A program made the translations under genes and the position numbers. Shown here one piece after another: positions 1 through 5,000 of a DNA stretch of 5,149 nucleotides. The notes below the pieces were generated by a model. It worked only from the letters and a program-made list of their open reading frames with translations. It made no database searches and had not been told where the DNA came from. Source of the DNA: JAXHUH01 sp034211175 (GTDB lineage: Bacteria; Actinomycetota; Acidimicrobiia; Acidimicrobiales; CAIXPF01); contig JAXHUH010000206.1 of the NCBI GenBank assembly GCA_034211175.1, positions 1-5,149 on the forward strand. Reading direction: 5' to 3'. Position 1 is the stretch's first letter; each line of letters starts with the position of its first letter.

Positions 1-25
1 GTGGCCGGCCCCGAGGGCCGGCCAC
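1..25. terminator. Perfect hairpin at left edge, probable terminator
   Basis: The arms GTGGCCGGCCC (1-11) and GGGCCGGCCAC (15-25) are perfectly complementary around a 3-nt loop (CGA). The stem may continue beyond the window edge. It is entirely G/C apart from one T-A pair near the base, and no T-tract follows on either strand, as is often true of putative terminators in high-GC actinobacteria. Its position upstream of the first gene suggests it ends transcription of a gene off the left edge. That role is inference from structure and place. Confidence 0.5.
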
Positions 26-66
26 CACCCGCCCGGTCCGTTCGTGGGTCCCCGGCGAGCGTGTCC

Positions 67-94
67 TTGCGCGTGTCGGCACGCGTCCGATAGC
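67..94 (+). promoter_or_regulatory. Weak promoter candidate with embedded inverted repeat
   Basis: A -35-like TTGCGC (67-72) is followed after 16 nt by a -10-like GATAGC (89-94), which is a poor match to the consensus. Between them lies a perfect inverted repeat, CGCGTG (70-75) and CACGCG (80-85), with a TCGG spacer. This could be an operator overlapping the promoter or a small RNA hairpin. If this promoter is real, the start point falls near 101. The left arm of the next inverted repeat (94-103) would then be mostly untranscribed, and that repeat would act as DNA rather than RNA. Confidence 0.25.
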
Positions 95-127
95 CCTCCT
101 GCACCGACGTGGGGCGATGCAGGAGGG
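94..127 (+). promoter_or_regulatory. Inverted repeat sequestering the SMP-30 gene's ribosome binding site
   Basis: CCCTCCTGCA (94-103) and TGCAGGAGGG (118-127) are exact reverse complements separated by 14 nt. The right arm contains the strong Shine-Dalgarno sequence AGGAGGGG (121-128), which lies 5 nt before the ATG at 134. In RNA, the left arm is a perfect anti-Shine-Dalgarno that would hide the ribosome binding site. The alternative is a DNA operator for a dimeric regulator. The repeat is seen directly in the sequence; the regulatory role is inferred. Confidence 0.5.
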
Positions 128-133
128 GGAGCG

Positions 134-982
134 ATGGCCGGGCTCGAGGTGTTCGTCGACGGGGTCGACTTCGGGGAGGGGCCCCGCTGGCACGACGGAC
201 GGCTTTGGTACTCCGACTTCTTCCAGCAGTCGGTCTACGCCGTCGACCCGTCGGGTGCGCGCGAGGTCATCGTCAAGGTCCCGACCCAGCCGTCGGGGCT
301 GGGCTGGATGCCGGACGGCTCGCTCCTCGTCGTCTCGATGCTCGACCGCAAGCTGCTCCGGGTGGACGGCGACACCGTCACCGAGCACGCCGACCTGTCC
401 TCGGTGGCGACGTTCCACTGCAACGACATGGTCGTCAGCGCCACCGGCAACGCCTACGTCGGCAACTTCGGCTGGGACATCTTCACCGGCGGTCGCGACG
501 CGGTGCGCGCCGCAGCGCTCGCGCTCGTGCGCCCCGACGGCACGGTCTCGGTCGCGGCGGAGGGCCTGCAGTTCCCCAACGGCTCGGTGATCACACCGGA
601 CGGCGAGACGCTGGTCGTGGGCGAGTCGTACGGGGCCCGCTACCGCGCGTTCACCATCGCCCCGGACGGGACGCTGCACGATCAGCGGGTGTGGGCCGAG
701 GTTCCGGGCTGTGCGCCCGACGGGTGCTCACTCGACGCCGCCGGCGGGATCTGGTTCGCCGACGCACGCGGTCAGCGGGTCGTGCGCGTGGTCGAGGGCG
801 GCGAGATCACCGACGTGGTCGAGACCGGCGTCGGCACGTACGCGTGCGCGCTCGGCGGCGACGACGGCCGCACGCTGTTCATCCTCACCGCCCCCGACGC
901 CCACCCCGACCGGGTCGCGGGCCGCGGCGAGGGCGCGATCCTGATGACCACGGTGGCCGAACCCCACGCCGGCCTGCCCTGA
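134..982 (+). CDS. SMP-30/gluconolactonase/LRE family protein (putative lactonase)
   Basis: This 282-residue protein has the features of the SMP-30/gluconolactonase beta-propeller family, which hydrolyses sugar lactones or related esters using one divalent metal. By motif comparison with regucalcin, the metal ligands are E15 (in EGPRW), N149 (in FPNG) and D196 (in PDGCSLD). N97 (in CND) matches the substrate-side asparagine. Repeated blade-like segments ending in PDG occur throughout (residues 60-62, 134-136, 155-157, 177-179). The length is typical for the family. There is no signal peptide, so it is probably cytoplasmic. The ATG at 134 is chosen because AGGAGGGG sits 5 nt upstream. An in-frame upstream start would add about 30 Arg/Cys/Pro-rich residues unlike the family. 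Two close cysteines, C193 and C198, flank D196. The actual substrate cannot be read from the sequence. The gene converges on the aminotransferase gene. Confidence 0.88.
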   Translation: MAGLEVFVDGVDFGEGPRWHDGRLWYSDFFQQSVYAVDPSGAREVIVKVPTQPSGLGWMPDGSLLVVSMLDRKLLRVDGDTVTEHADLSSVATFHCNDMVVSATGNAYVGNFGWDIFTGGRDAVRAAALALVRPDGTVSVAAEGLQFPNGSVITPDGETLVVGESYGARYRAFTIAPDGTLHDQRVWAEVPGCAPDGCSLDAAGGIWFADARGQRVVRVVEGGEITDVVETGVGTYACALGGDDGRTLFILTAPDAHPDRVAGRGEGAILMTTVAEPHAGLP

Positions 983-989
983 GCCGCCG

Positions 990-1009
990 CCGTCGCCCGG
1001 TGGCGTCGG
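990..1009. terminator. Hairpin between convergent genes, probable bidirectional terminator
   Basis: CCGTCGCC (990-997) and GGCGTCGG (1002-1009) pair over 8 positions with a single T-T mismatch and a CGGT loop. The hairpin fills most of the 27 bp between the stop codons of two convergent genes. It has no T-tract. Its position supports a shared bidirectional terminator, but the pairing is imperfect and GC-rich DNA forms such stems by chance. Confidence 0.35.
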
Positions 1010-2362
1010 TCAGGCCATCACGTCGTCCAGCCCGTCGAGCGCGGCGTCGAGCGCGTCGAGGCCGAACGCGAGCTCATCGCGGCTGATCGTCAGCGGCGGG
1101 GCCACCATCACCAGGTGGTAGCGGCCGTAGGTGTGCACGCCGCGGGCGCGCAGGGCCGCGTGGAAGCGGGCCATCGCCGCCGACGGCTCCGGCTCGTGCC
1201 AGGCGACGAGCGGTGCCCGCGTCTCCGGGTCGGCGACGAGGTCGAGCGCGAACAGCGCGCCGAGACCTCGAACGTCGCCGACCACCGGGTGGCGGGCGGC
1301 CAGCTCACCGAGACCGACACGGAGCCAGCGCTCGATCTCGGACGCCCGCTCGAAGAGGCCGTCGCGCTCGTAGACGTCGAGCGCGGCGAGCCCGGCGGCG
1401 ACGGCGAGGACGTGGCCGGCGTGGGTGTGGCCGACGTCGAACAGGCGGTCGTCGAACCGGGCCGCCAGGCCCTCGCGGACGAGGACACCGCTGAGCGGCA
1501 CGTACGACGAGCTCGCGCCCTTCGCGAAGGTCAACAGATCGGGCGCCACGCCGAGGCGGGTCGCGGCGAACGGGGTGCCGACGCGGCCGAACCCGGTCAT
1601 GACCTCGTCGAACACCAACAGGATCCCGGTCTCGTCGCACAGCTCACGCACGCCCTGCAGGTAGCCGTCGGGCGGCACCACGAGGCCGCTCGACCCCGAC
1701 ACCGGCTCGACGACGATCGCCGCGATGTTGGCCGCGCCCTCGTGGCTCACGATCGTTCGCAGGTGCTCGAGGGCGCGGGCGGCCTCGGTCGCCGGGTCGT
1801 CGGTGTGGAACGGGCTCCGGTACGGGAACGGCGCGGTGAACTTGACCAACCCGGACGGTGCGGGCAGCGGGTCACGCCAGCGATCGACGCCGGTGAGCCC
1901 GCCGGCGCCGACCGTCGCGCCGTGGTAGGAGCGGTAGGCGGAGAGGACCTTGGGCCGGCCGGTCAGCTGGCGGGCGATCCGCACCGCGTCGTCGTTCGAC
2001 TCGCCGCCGCCGCACCCGAAGTGGACCCTGGCGCCCTCGGGCCACGGCGCGATGGCCGCCAGGCGCTGCGCGTAGGTGTCGCGGACGTCGTTGCCGGCCG
2101 ACGACGGCGCCCAGCAGAGGCGCCGGGCCTGGCGGCAGATGGCGTCGATCACGTCCGGTTGGCCGTGGCCGAGCGACACGCACACGAAGCCGCTGGCGAG
2201 GTCGAGGAGACGGCCGCCGTCCTCGTCGTGCAGGAAGCCGCCGGACGCGCCCGTGATGCGGGGCCCGGAGTCGCGGTCCTGGCGGGACCAGGGCACCAGG
2301 ACCCGGCCCCCGGGACGGCGACGGTCGTACGAGGCTCGAACTTCTGAGGTGTCGAGAGACAT
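1010..2362 (-). CDS. Class III (fold type I) PLP-dependent aminotransferase
   Basis: This 450-residue protein is a full-length class III aminotransferase, the group that includes omega-amino acid:pyruvate, taurine, GABA and acetylornithine aminotransferases. Visible landmarks, in order, are the cofactor phosphate-binding loop CGGGESND (117-124), YRSYHGAT (143-150) with the Tyr/His that stack on PLP, the invariant Asp in FDEVMTGFGR (D252), and the Schiff-base lysine K281 in FAKGASSSYVPLSG. GHTHAGHV (311-318) corresponds to the usual T-Y-x-G-H-P segment, with Val replacing the common Pro. All catalytic residues are present, so it should be active in the cytoplasm. The ATG at 2362 (MSLDTSEV) begins just before the conserved N-terminal region. 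No clear Shine-Dalgarno precedes it, so the exact start is less certain than the frame. An in-frame extension would run into the divergent regulator. The amino donor cannot be assigned. The neighbouring divergent LysR regulator is its likely controller. Confidence 0.92.
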   Translation of the reverse strand: MSLDTSEVRASYDRRRPGGRVLVPWSRQDRDSGPRITGASGGFLHDEDGGRLLDLASGFVCVSLGHGQPDVIDAICRQARRLCWAPSSAGNDVRDTYAQRLAAIAPWPEGARVHFGCGGGESNDDAVRIARQLTGRPKVLSAYRSYHGATVGAGGLTGVDRWRDPLPAPSGLVKFTAPFPYRSPFHTDDPATEAARALEHLRTIVSHEGAANIAAIVVEPVSGSSGLVVPPDGYLQGVRELCDETGILLVFDEVMTGFGRVGTPFAATRLGVAPDLLTFAKGASSSYVPLSGVLVREGLAARFDDRLFDVGHTHAGHVLAVAAGLAALDVYERDGLFERASEIERWLRVGLGELAARHPVVGDVRGLGALFALDLVADPETRAPLVAWHEPEPSAAMARFHAALRARGVHTYGRYHLVMVAPPLTISRDELAFGLDALDAALDGLDDVMA

Positions 2363-2376
2363 GCATCGAGTCAATG

Positions 2377-2391
2377 CCAGGTCTGCCCTGG
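2377..2391. promoter_or_regulatory. Inverted repeat in the divergent control region, candidate operator
   Basis: CCAGG (2377-2381) and CCTGG (2387-2391) form a perfect 5-bp inverted repeat with a 5-nt spacer. It lies 14 bp before the aminotransferase start and 57 bp before the regulator start, in the 86-bp gap between the divergent genes. It may be a binding site for the LysR-type protein, or a small hairpin in the aminotransferase leader. It does not match the classical T-N11-A LysR box, so the assignment is tentative. Confidence 0.3.
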
Positions 2392-2413
2392 ACGGAAGGG
2401 CGGCGAGCAACGA

Positions 2414-2441
2414 TTGTCCGGCGCCTGAGACCTCATAGGAT
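2414..2441 (+). promoter_or_regulatory. Promoter candidate for the LysR gene, possibly leaderless
   Basis: A -35-like TTGTCC (2414-2419), a 16-bp spacer and a -10-like TAGGAT (2436-2441, fitting the actinobacterial TANNNT pattern) precede the GTG at 2449 by only 7 bp. A start point at or next to the GTG would give a leaderless mRNA. The competing reading is that AGGA (2437-2440), which lies inside the same hexamer, is a Shine-Dalgarno 8 nt before the GTG. Both cannot hold for one transcript. No equally good promoter is visible for the aminotransferase on the other strand. Confidence 0.45.
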
Positions 2442-2448
2442 CGCGGCT

Positions 2449-3402
2449 GTGCCCAGGGATCTCCCACCGCTCGACGCGGTCCGTGCCTTCGAGGTGGCGG
2501 CACGACGGGGAGGCTTCGCCGAAGCAGGCCGCGAGCTGTTCCTGAGCGCCAACGCCGTCGCCCACCAGGTCCGGCGGCTCGAGGGTTGGCTCGGCGTCGA
2601 GCTGTTCGTGCGCGGGCCCCGAGGTGTCGAGGTCACCGCGGTCGGTCGCCGCCTCGCCCGGCGGGCGGGCAGTGCGCTCGACGACCTCGGCGACGCCCTG
2701 GCGGAGACCCGCCGATCGGTGCACCGAACGGACGTGACGATCACGGCGTTCCCGTCGTTCGTGTCGTGCTGGTTGATGCCCCGCCTCGACCGGCTCCGCG
2801 CCGCCCATCCCGAGATCGACATCCGCGTGATCGGCTCGGTGATCCCCGGCGACTTCGGGCGCGACCGGATCGACCTCGCCGTGCGGCTCGGCACCGGTCC
2901 GTTCGAGGGCACGGTCCACGAGCCGCTCCTCACCGAGTGGTTCCGTGCCTACGCGAGCCCGACGGTGTCCGCCACCGTGGTGTCCGTCGTCGATCCCGGC
3001 GCCCACGTGCTCCTCCACGACGAGCCCGAGGAGCTGATCCCCGACCAGGTCGACTGGCCCACCTGGGCGGTCGCCAACGGGATCGCCGTGCCGGCGGGAC
3101 GCGGGTCGTGGTTCTCGCACTCCTACCTGACGCTCGACGCCGCGGAGGCCGGCGCGGGCCTCGCGGTCTCGAGCGACGTCCTCGCGGACCGGTCGGTGCG
3201 GGCCGGGCGCCTCGTGGCGCTGCCCGGCGCAGCGGTGCGCAGCCCGTACCGGTACCACGTCGTGGCCAGCGCCGAGTCGGCGCGACGGCCGGCGGTCGCC
3301 TCGGTCCGGGCATGGCTCCACACCGAGGCGCGCGCCTTCCGCGAGGGGTGCCCGGAGCCCGACGATGCGGTGGGCACGGGGGCCGGCGGGCCGGGCTCGT
3401 GA
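2449..3402 (+). CDS. LysR-family transcriptional regulator, GcvA-like
   Basis: This 317-residue regulator has the length and layout of the LysR family. A winged helix-turn-helix occupies about residues 6-65 (LPPLDAVRAFEVAARRGGF, then the recognition region SANAVAHQVRRLEGWLGVELF). A two-lobed effector-binding domain follows at about 93-298. The opening LPPLDAVRAFE, SCWLMPRLDRLRAAHPEIDIRV (107-128) and DRIDLAVRLGTGPFEG (139-154) are characteristic of the GcvA/AmpR-like subgroup. The start is the GTG at 2449, which places LPPLDAVRAFE at residue 5. An upstream ATG would add 25 residues with no family match. The last 20 or so residues are a Gly/Pro/Asp-rich tail that looks disordered. It is transcribed divergently from the aminotransferase with 86 bp between starts, the standard LysR arrangement for controlling a neighbour and itself. 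The effector is unknown, although an amino acid or amine would suit the partner enzyme. Confidence 0.9.
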   Translation: MPRDLPPLDAVRAFEVAARRGGFAEAGRELFLSANAVAHQVRRLEGWLGVELFVRGPRGVEVTAVGRRLARRAGSALDDLGDALAETRRSVHRTDVTITAFPSFVSCWLMPRLDRLRAAHPEIDIRVIGSVIPGDFGRDRIDLAVRLGTGPFEGTVHEPLLTEWFRAYASPTVSATVVSVVDPGAHVLLHDEPEELIPDQVDWPTWAVANGIAVPAGRGSWFSHSYLTLDAAEAGAGLAVSSDVLADRSVRAGRLVALPGAAVRSPYRYHVVASAESARRPAVASVRAWLHTEARAFREGCPEPDDAVGTGAGGPGS

Positions 3403-3417
3403 CCCTCCGTTCGTCCT

Positions 3418-3472
3418 GACCTTCGACCCTGGACGTGCCGCATCGCGAGGAGCACGTTCGAGTCGGAAGGTC
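3418..3472 (+). ncRNA. Nested stem-loop in leader of the LPXTG gene, candidate structured RNA
   Basis: Three helices nest here. The outer helix pairs GACCTTC-GAC (3418-3427) with GTC-G-GAAGGTC (3462-3472), 10 pairs with one bulged G. The middle helix pairs GGACGTGC (3431-3438) with GCACGTTC (3452-3459), 8 pairs including one G-T wobble. The apical helix is CGC-ATC-GCG (3439-3447). The element lies between the LysR stop and the LPXTG gene and is not explained by coding. It matches no riboswitch class that I can recognise. It could be a cis-regulatory leader, a terminator of the LysR transcript, or chance folding in GC-rich sequence. Confidence 0.35.
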
Positions 3473-3491
3473 CCACGAATCGGGACCTCCG
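3464..3491 (+). promoter_or_regulatory. Hairpin next to the ribosome binding site, competing with the upstream fold
   Basis: CGGAAGGTCCC (3464-3474) pairs with GGGACCTCCG (3482-3491), 10 pairs with one bulged A and a 7-nt loop ACGAATC. Its 3' end directly abuts the ribosome binding region AAGGGCGG (3492-3499). The left arm shares bases 3464-3472 with the outer helix of the preceding nested structure, so the two cannot form together. It could be a LysR terminator, though there is no T-tract, or the switching hairpin of a regulated leader. Confidence 0.4.
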
Positions 3492-3505
3492 AAGGGCGGT
3501 GCGAC

Positions 3506-4375
3506 ATGCCACAGAGGACACAGAGGAACCGCCACGGGCGCCGGTCGCCGTGGTCGGCGCTGGGCGCGCTCATGATCGTGGCGGGGGCGGCGATGGTCGG
3601 CGGCGGCGCGGTGGCGTCGGCCGACGAGGCGTCGGACGCAGCGGTCGGCCCCGCCGGATGCGGGGTGGACGACGGCGTCCTGGCGGTCGAGGTCGAGAGC
3701 TTCTACGGTCCCCAGCGGCCGCTCGTCGGTGACCCGGCGCTGGGCGATACCATCCGCACCTACGAGCTGCCGGCCGTGCTCGAGCCCGGCACCTACGAGG
3801 TGTACGGGGTCTCGTCGAACAACTTCAGCCCCGAGGGCCAGGACCACGAGCAGTGGCTGGTGGAGATGAACGCCGTGCGCTCCGAGCTGATGGCCGACAT
3901 CCCGGCCGACGCCGAGTGGATGGCCGTCGACGCGTTCCCCGATGACGACGGCGACGCGGCGACCATGCCCCCCGAGGTGGCCGCCCAGCTGCCCGGCGGC
4001 TCGATGGGCGTGATCGAGCTGACCGAGCCGGCCGACATGATGACGTTCGTCCACGCCGAGCACGACGGTGCGATGGATCCCTCGCCGAACAGCGTCCACC
4101 CGCGGTTCGTGACGTTCGTCTGCGCCGAGGTCGAGTCGGAGATCGTCGAGTCGACCACCACGACGGTGGCTCCGACCACCACGACGGCTGCGCCGACCAC
4201 CACGACGGCCGCGCCGACCACGACTCAGCCCGACGTCGGCGTCCTCGGCGCCCACGCCGAGCTGCCGAGGACCGGCGGGGGCACGAGCGCCGCATGGTTG
4301 GGGGTCGCCCTCATGGCGAGCGGTGCCGCCCTCGTCGTCGCCGGCCGGCGCCTGGCGCCCGTGCCGGTGAGGTGA
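3506..4375 (+). CDS. Secreted LPXTG-anchored surface protein of unknown function
   Basis: This 289-residue protein is exported and has a sortase anchor. Residues 1-39 form a signal peptide with a basic start (R4, R7, R9, R12, R13), a hydrophobic core (18-36) and a likely cleavage after ASA (37-39). The acidic ectodomain (about 40-216) matches no family I recognise. Its only cysteines are C52 and C206, near its two ends, and they could form a disulfide closing the domain. A stalk of three TTTT-[VA]-AP-type heptads follows (217-237), then LPRTG (253-257), a hydrophobic helix (about 262-280) and a basic tail ending in R289. This is the complete order of a sortase substrate cleaved between T256 and G257 and linked to the cell wall. 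The ATG at 3506 follows AAGGGCGG by 6 nt. No sortase gene is in the window. The upstream leader is strongly structured. Function remains open: adhesin, envelope structural protein or ligand-binding protein are all possible. Confidence 0.88.
   Translation: MPQRTQRNRHGRRSPWSALGALMIVAGAAMVGGGAVASADEASDAAVGPAGCGVDDGVLAVEVESFYGPQRPLVGDPALGDTIRTYELPAVLEPGTYEVYGVSSNNFSPEGQDHEQWLVEMNAVRSELMADIPADAEWMAVDAFPDDDGDAATMPPEVAAQLPGGSMGVIELTEPADMMTFVHAEHDGAMDPSPNSVHPRFVTFVCAEVESEIVESTTTTVAPTTTTAAPTTTTAAPTTTQPDVGVLGAHAELPRTGGGTSAAWLGVALMASGAALVVAGRRLAPVPVR
4154..4216 (+). repeat. Three 21-bp tandem repeats coding a Thr-rich stalk
   Basis: Three consecutive 21-bp units (4154-4174, 4175-4195, 4196-4216) each encode four Thr followed by VAP or AAP, and a shortened fourth copy (TTTQP) follows. 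The units start identically with ACCACCACGACGG and differ at only a few positions. The array codes the spacer that would hold the ectodomain away from the cell wall. Such repeats can change copy number by slippage or recombination. Confidence 0.85.
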
Positions 4376-4446
4376 GCCGGGGTCCTGCTGCACCCGGCAA
4401 CGGGGTCCTGCGGCCGTCGCTCTGCGTGCGGCGGCGGTCGCGGGGC

Positions 4447-4482
4447 CCGAACCACCCGGGGGCTGTCGGCCTCCGGGTTCGG
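4447..4482. terminator. Imperfect hairpin downstream of the LPXTG gene
   Basis: CCGAACC (4447-4453) and GGTTCGG (4476-4482) form a perfect 7-bp outer stem. The inner part can continue pairing after a 3-nt bulge using G-T wobbles. It lies 72 bp past the LPXTG stop and could end that transcript. It lacks a T-tract and its inner stem is weak. A 10-bp direct repeat GGGGTCCTGC (4379-4388 and 4402-4411) lies between the stop and this hairpin and has no evident role. Confidence 0.3.
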
Positions 4483-4510
4483 CGCGTCGATCCGCGGTGG
4501 TCGATCGGAT

Positions 4511-4537
4511 GTGCCCCGGTGCCCGTCACCGGGGCAC
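4511..4537. terminator. Perfect 11-bp hairpin between convergent genes
   Basis: GTGCCCCGGTG (4511-4521) and CACCGGGGCAC (4527-4537) pair perfectly around a 5-nt loop (CCCGT). The hairpin lies 2 bp beyond the stop codon of the reverse-strand winged-helix gene and faces the end of the LPXTG gene, the expected place for a terminator that can work in both directions. There is no T-tract on either side. It is the strongest hairpin in this intergenic stretch. Confidence 0.6.
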
Positions 4538-4539
4538 GT

Positions 4540-4938
4540 TCACGTCCCGGTGCGCTCCGTGGGTGCCGAACCGGTCCGGCGACGGTCGCTGTCGTCGCGG
4601 TGGCGGTCCCTCGTCCTGCGCTTGGCGGAACCCGCCTGGCGGGACGAGGAGTGACCGAGGGCGCTGAGCAGCCGTTCGATGGTGTGGTGCTGCTCCAAGG
4701 GGTGACGCAGCGGCTGGTCGGGGCAGAGCGCGTAGTGGTTGCGCCGGCCGATCTTCTGGCGTTGGACGTAGCCGGCACGCTCGAGGTCGGTCACGATCCC
4801 CATGGCGGTCCGTTCCGTGACCCCGACCCGCTGCGCGATGTCGCGCAGGCGGATGTCGGGATCGGCGGCCACCGCCAAGAGCACGTGGCCGTGGTTCGTG
4901 AGGAAGGTCCAGTCGGTCGTCTCGGCGATCGTGGGCAC
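4540..4938 (-). CDS. Small winged helix-turn-helix (MarR-like) transcriptional regulator
   Basis: This 132-residue protein is a compact winged-helix DNA-binding protein. The first 90 or so residues hold the domain: WTFLTNHGHVLLAVAADPD (10-28), the helix-turn-helix IRLRDIAQRVGVTERTAMGIVTDLERAGYV (29-58), and the wing QKIGRRNHYAL (61-71). The stretch LRHPLEQHHTIERLLSAL (77-94) is a helix that could mediate dimerisation. I recall similar short regulators in actinobacteria, annotated as MarR or ArsR-like. The tail (about 99-132) is rich in Arg, Ser and Asp and looks disordered. No metal-binding cysteines of the ArsR type are present. The GTG at 4938 is preferred because GAGG lies 7 nt before it. 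Another in-frame GTG at 4977 would add 13 Arg-rich residues with no family match. It is a single gene with its own probable promoter, and its target is unknown. Confidence 0.8.
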   Translation of the reverse strand: MPTIAETTDWTFLTNHGHVLLAVAADPDIRLRDIAQRVGVTERTAMGIVTDLERAGYVQRQKIGRRNHYALCPDQPLRHPLEQHHTIERLLSALGHSSSRQAGSAKRRTRDRHRDDSDRRRTGSAPTERTGT

Positions 4939-4974
4939 GCCTCGTCCTCGTCTCGTACTCGGGCAGAGCGTTCG

Positions 4975-4989
4975 CACTCGCTACAAGTG
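4975..4989. promoter_or_regulatory. Near-palindrome upstream of the winged-helix gene, candidate autoregulatory operator
   Basis: CACTCG (4975-4980) and CAAGTG (4984-4989) form an inverted repeat with five of six positions paired and a 3-bp spacer (CTA). It lies between the promoter candidate and the start of the winged-helix regulator, about where a MarR-type repressor would bind to control its own gene. The repeat is visible; the operator role is inferred from place. Confidence 0.3.
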
Positions 4990-5000
4990 ACTAATCAAAC

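Noticed and set aside
44..133. N-terminal extension of the lactonase-like gene to an upstream start
   Set aside because: The extra 30 residues are Arg/Cys/Pro-rich and unlike the family, and the ATG at 134 has a strong ribosome binding site 5 nt upstream.
1115..2347. Long open frame antisense to the aminotransferase gene
   Set aside because: It mirrors a gene with clear catalytic motifs; the product is low-complexity Arg/Gly/Ala/Val-rich with no recognisable domain. This is typical of high-GC DNA.
3418..3491. Guanidine-II (mini-ykkC) riboswitch
   Set aside because: Only one loop begins with ACGA, it is 7 nt rather than an ACGR tetraloop, and there is no matching second hairpin.
2371..3573. 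Long reverse-strand frame opposite the LysR gene
   Set aside because: It overlaps a well-supported regulator, crosses an intergenic leader, and has a composition typical of an antisense shadow frame.
3506..3625. Tat signal peptide on the LPXTG protein
   Set aside because: An RR pair (R12-R13) is present, but the following residues SPWS lack the usual x-F-L pattern; an ordinary Sec signal fits better.
2930..4393. Long reverse-strand frame opposite the LPXTG gene
   Set aside because: The Arg/His/Gly/Pro-rich product shows no domain, and the opposite strand has a complete signal peptide and sorting signal.
4379..4411. 10-bp direct repeat GGGGTCCTGC as a target-site duplication
   Set aside because: Only 13 bp separate the copies and nothing resembling a mobile element lies between them.
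4938..4977. Upstream GTG (4977) as start of the winged-helix regulator
   Set aside because: It would add 13 Arg-rich residues with no family match, and the GTG at 4938 has GAGG at good spacing.
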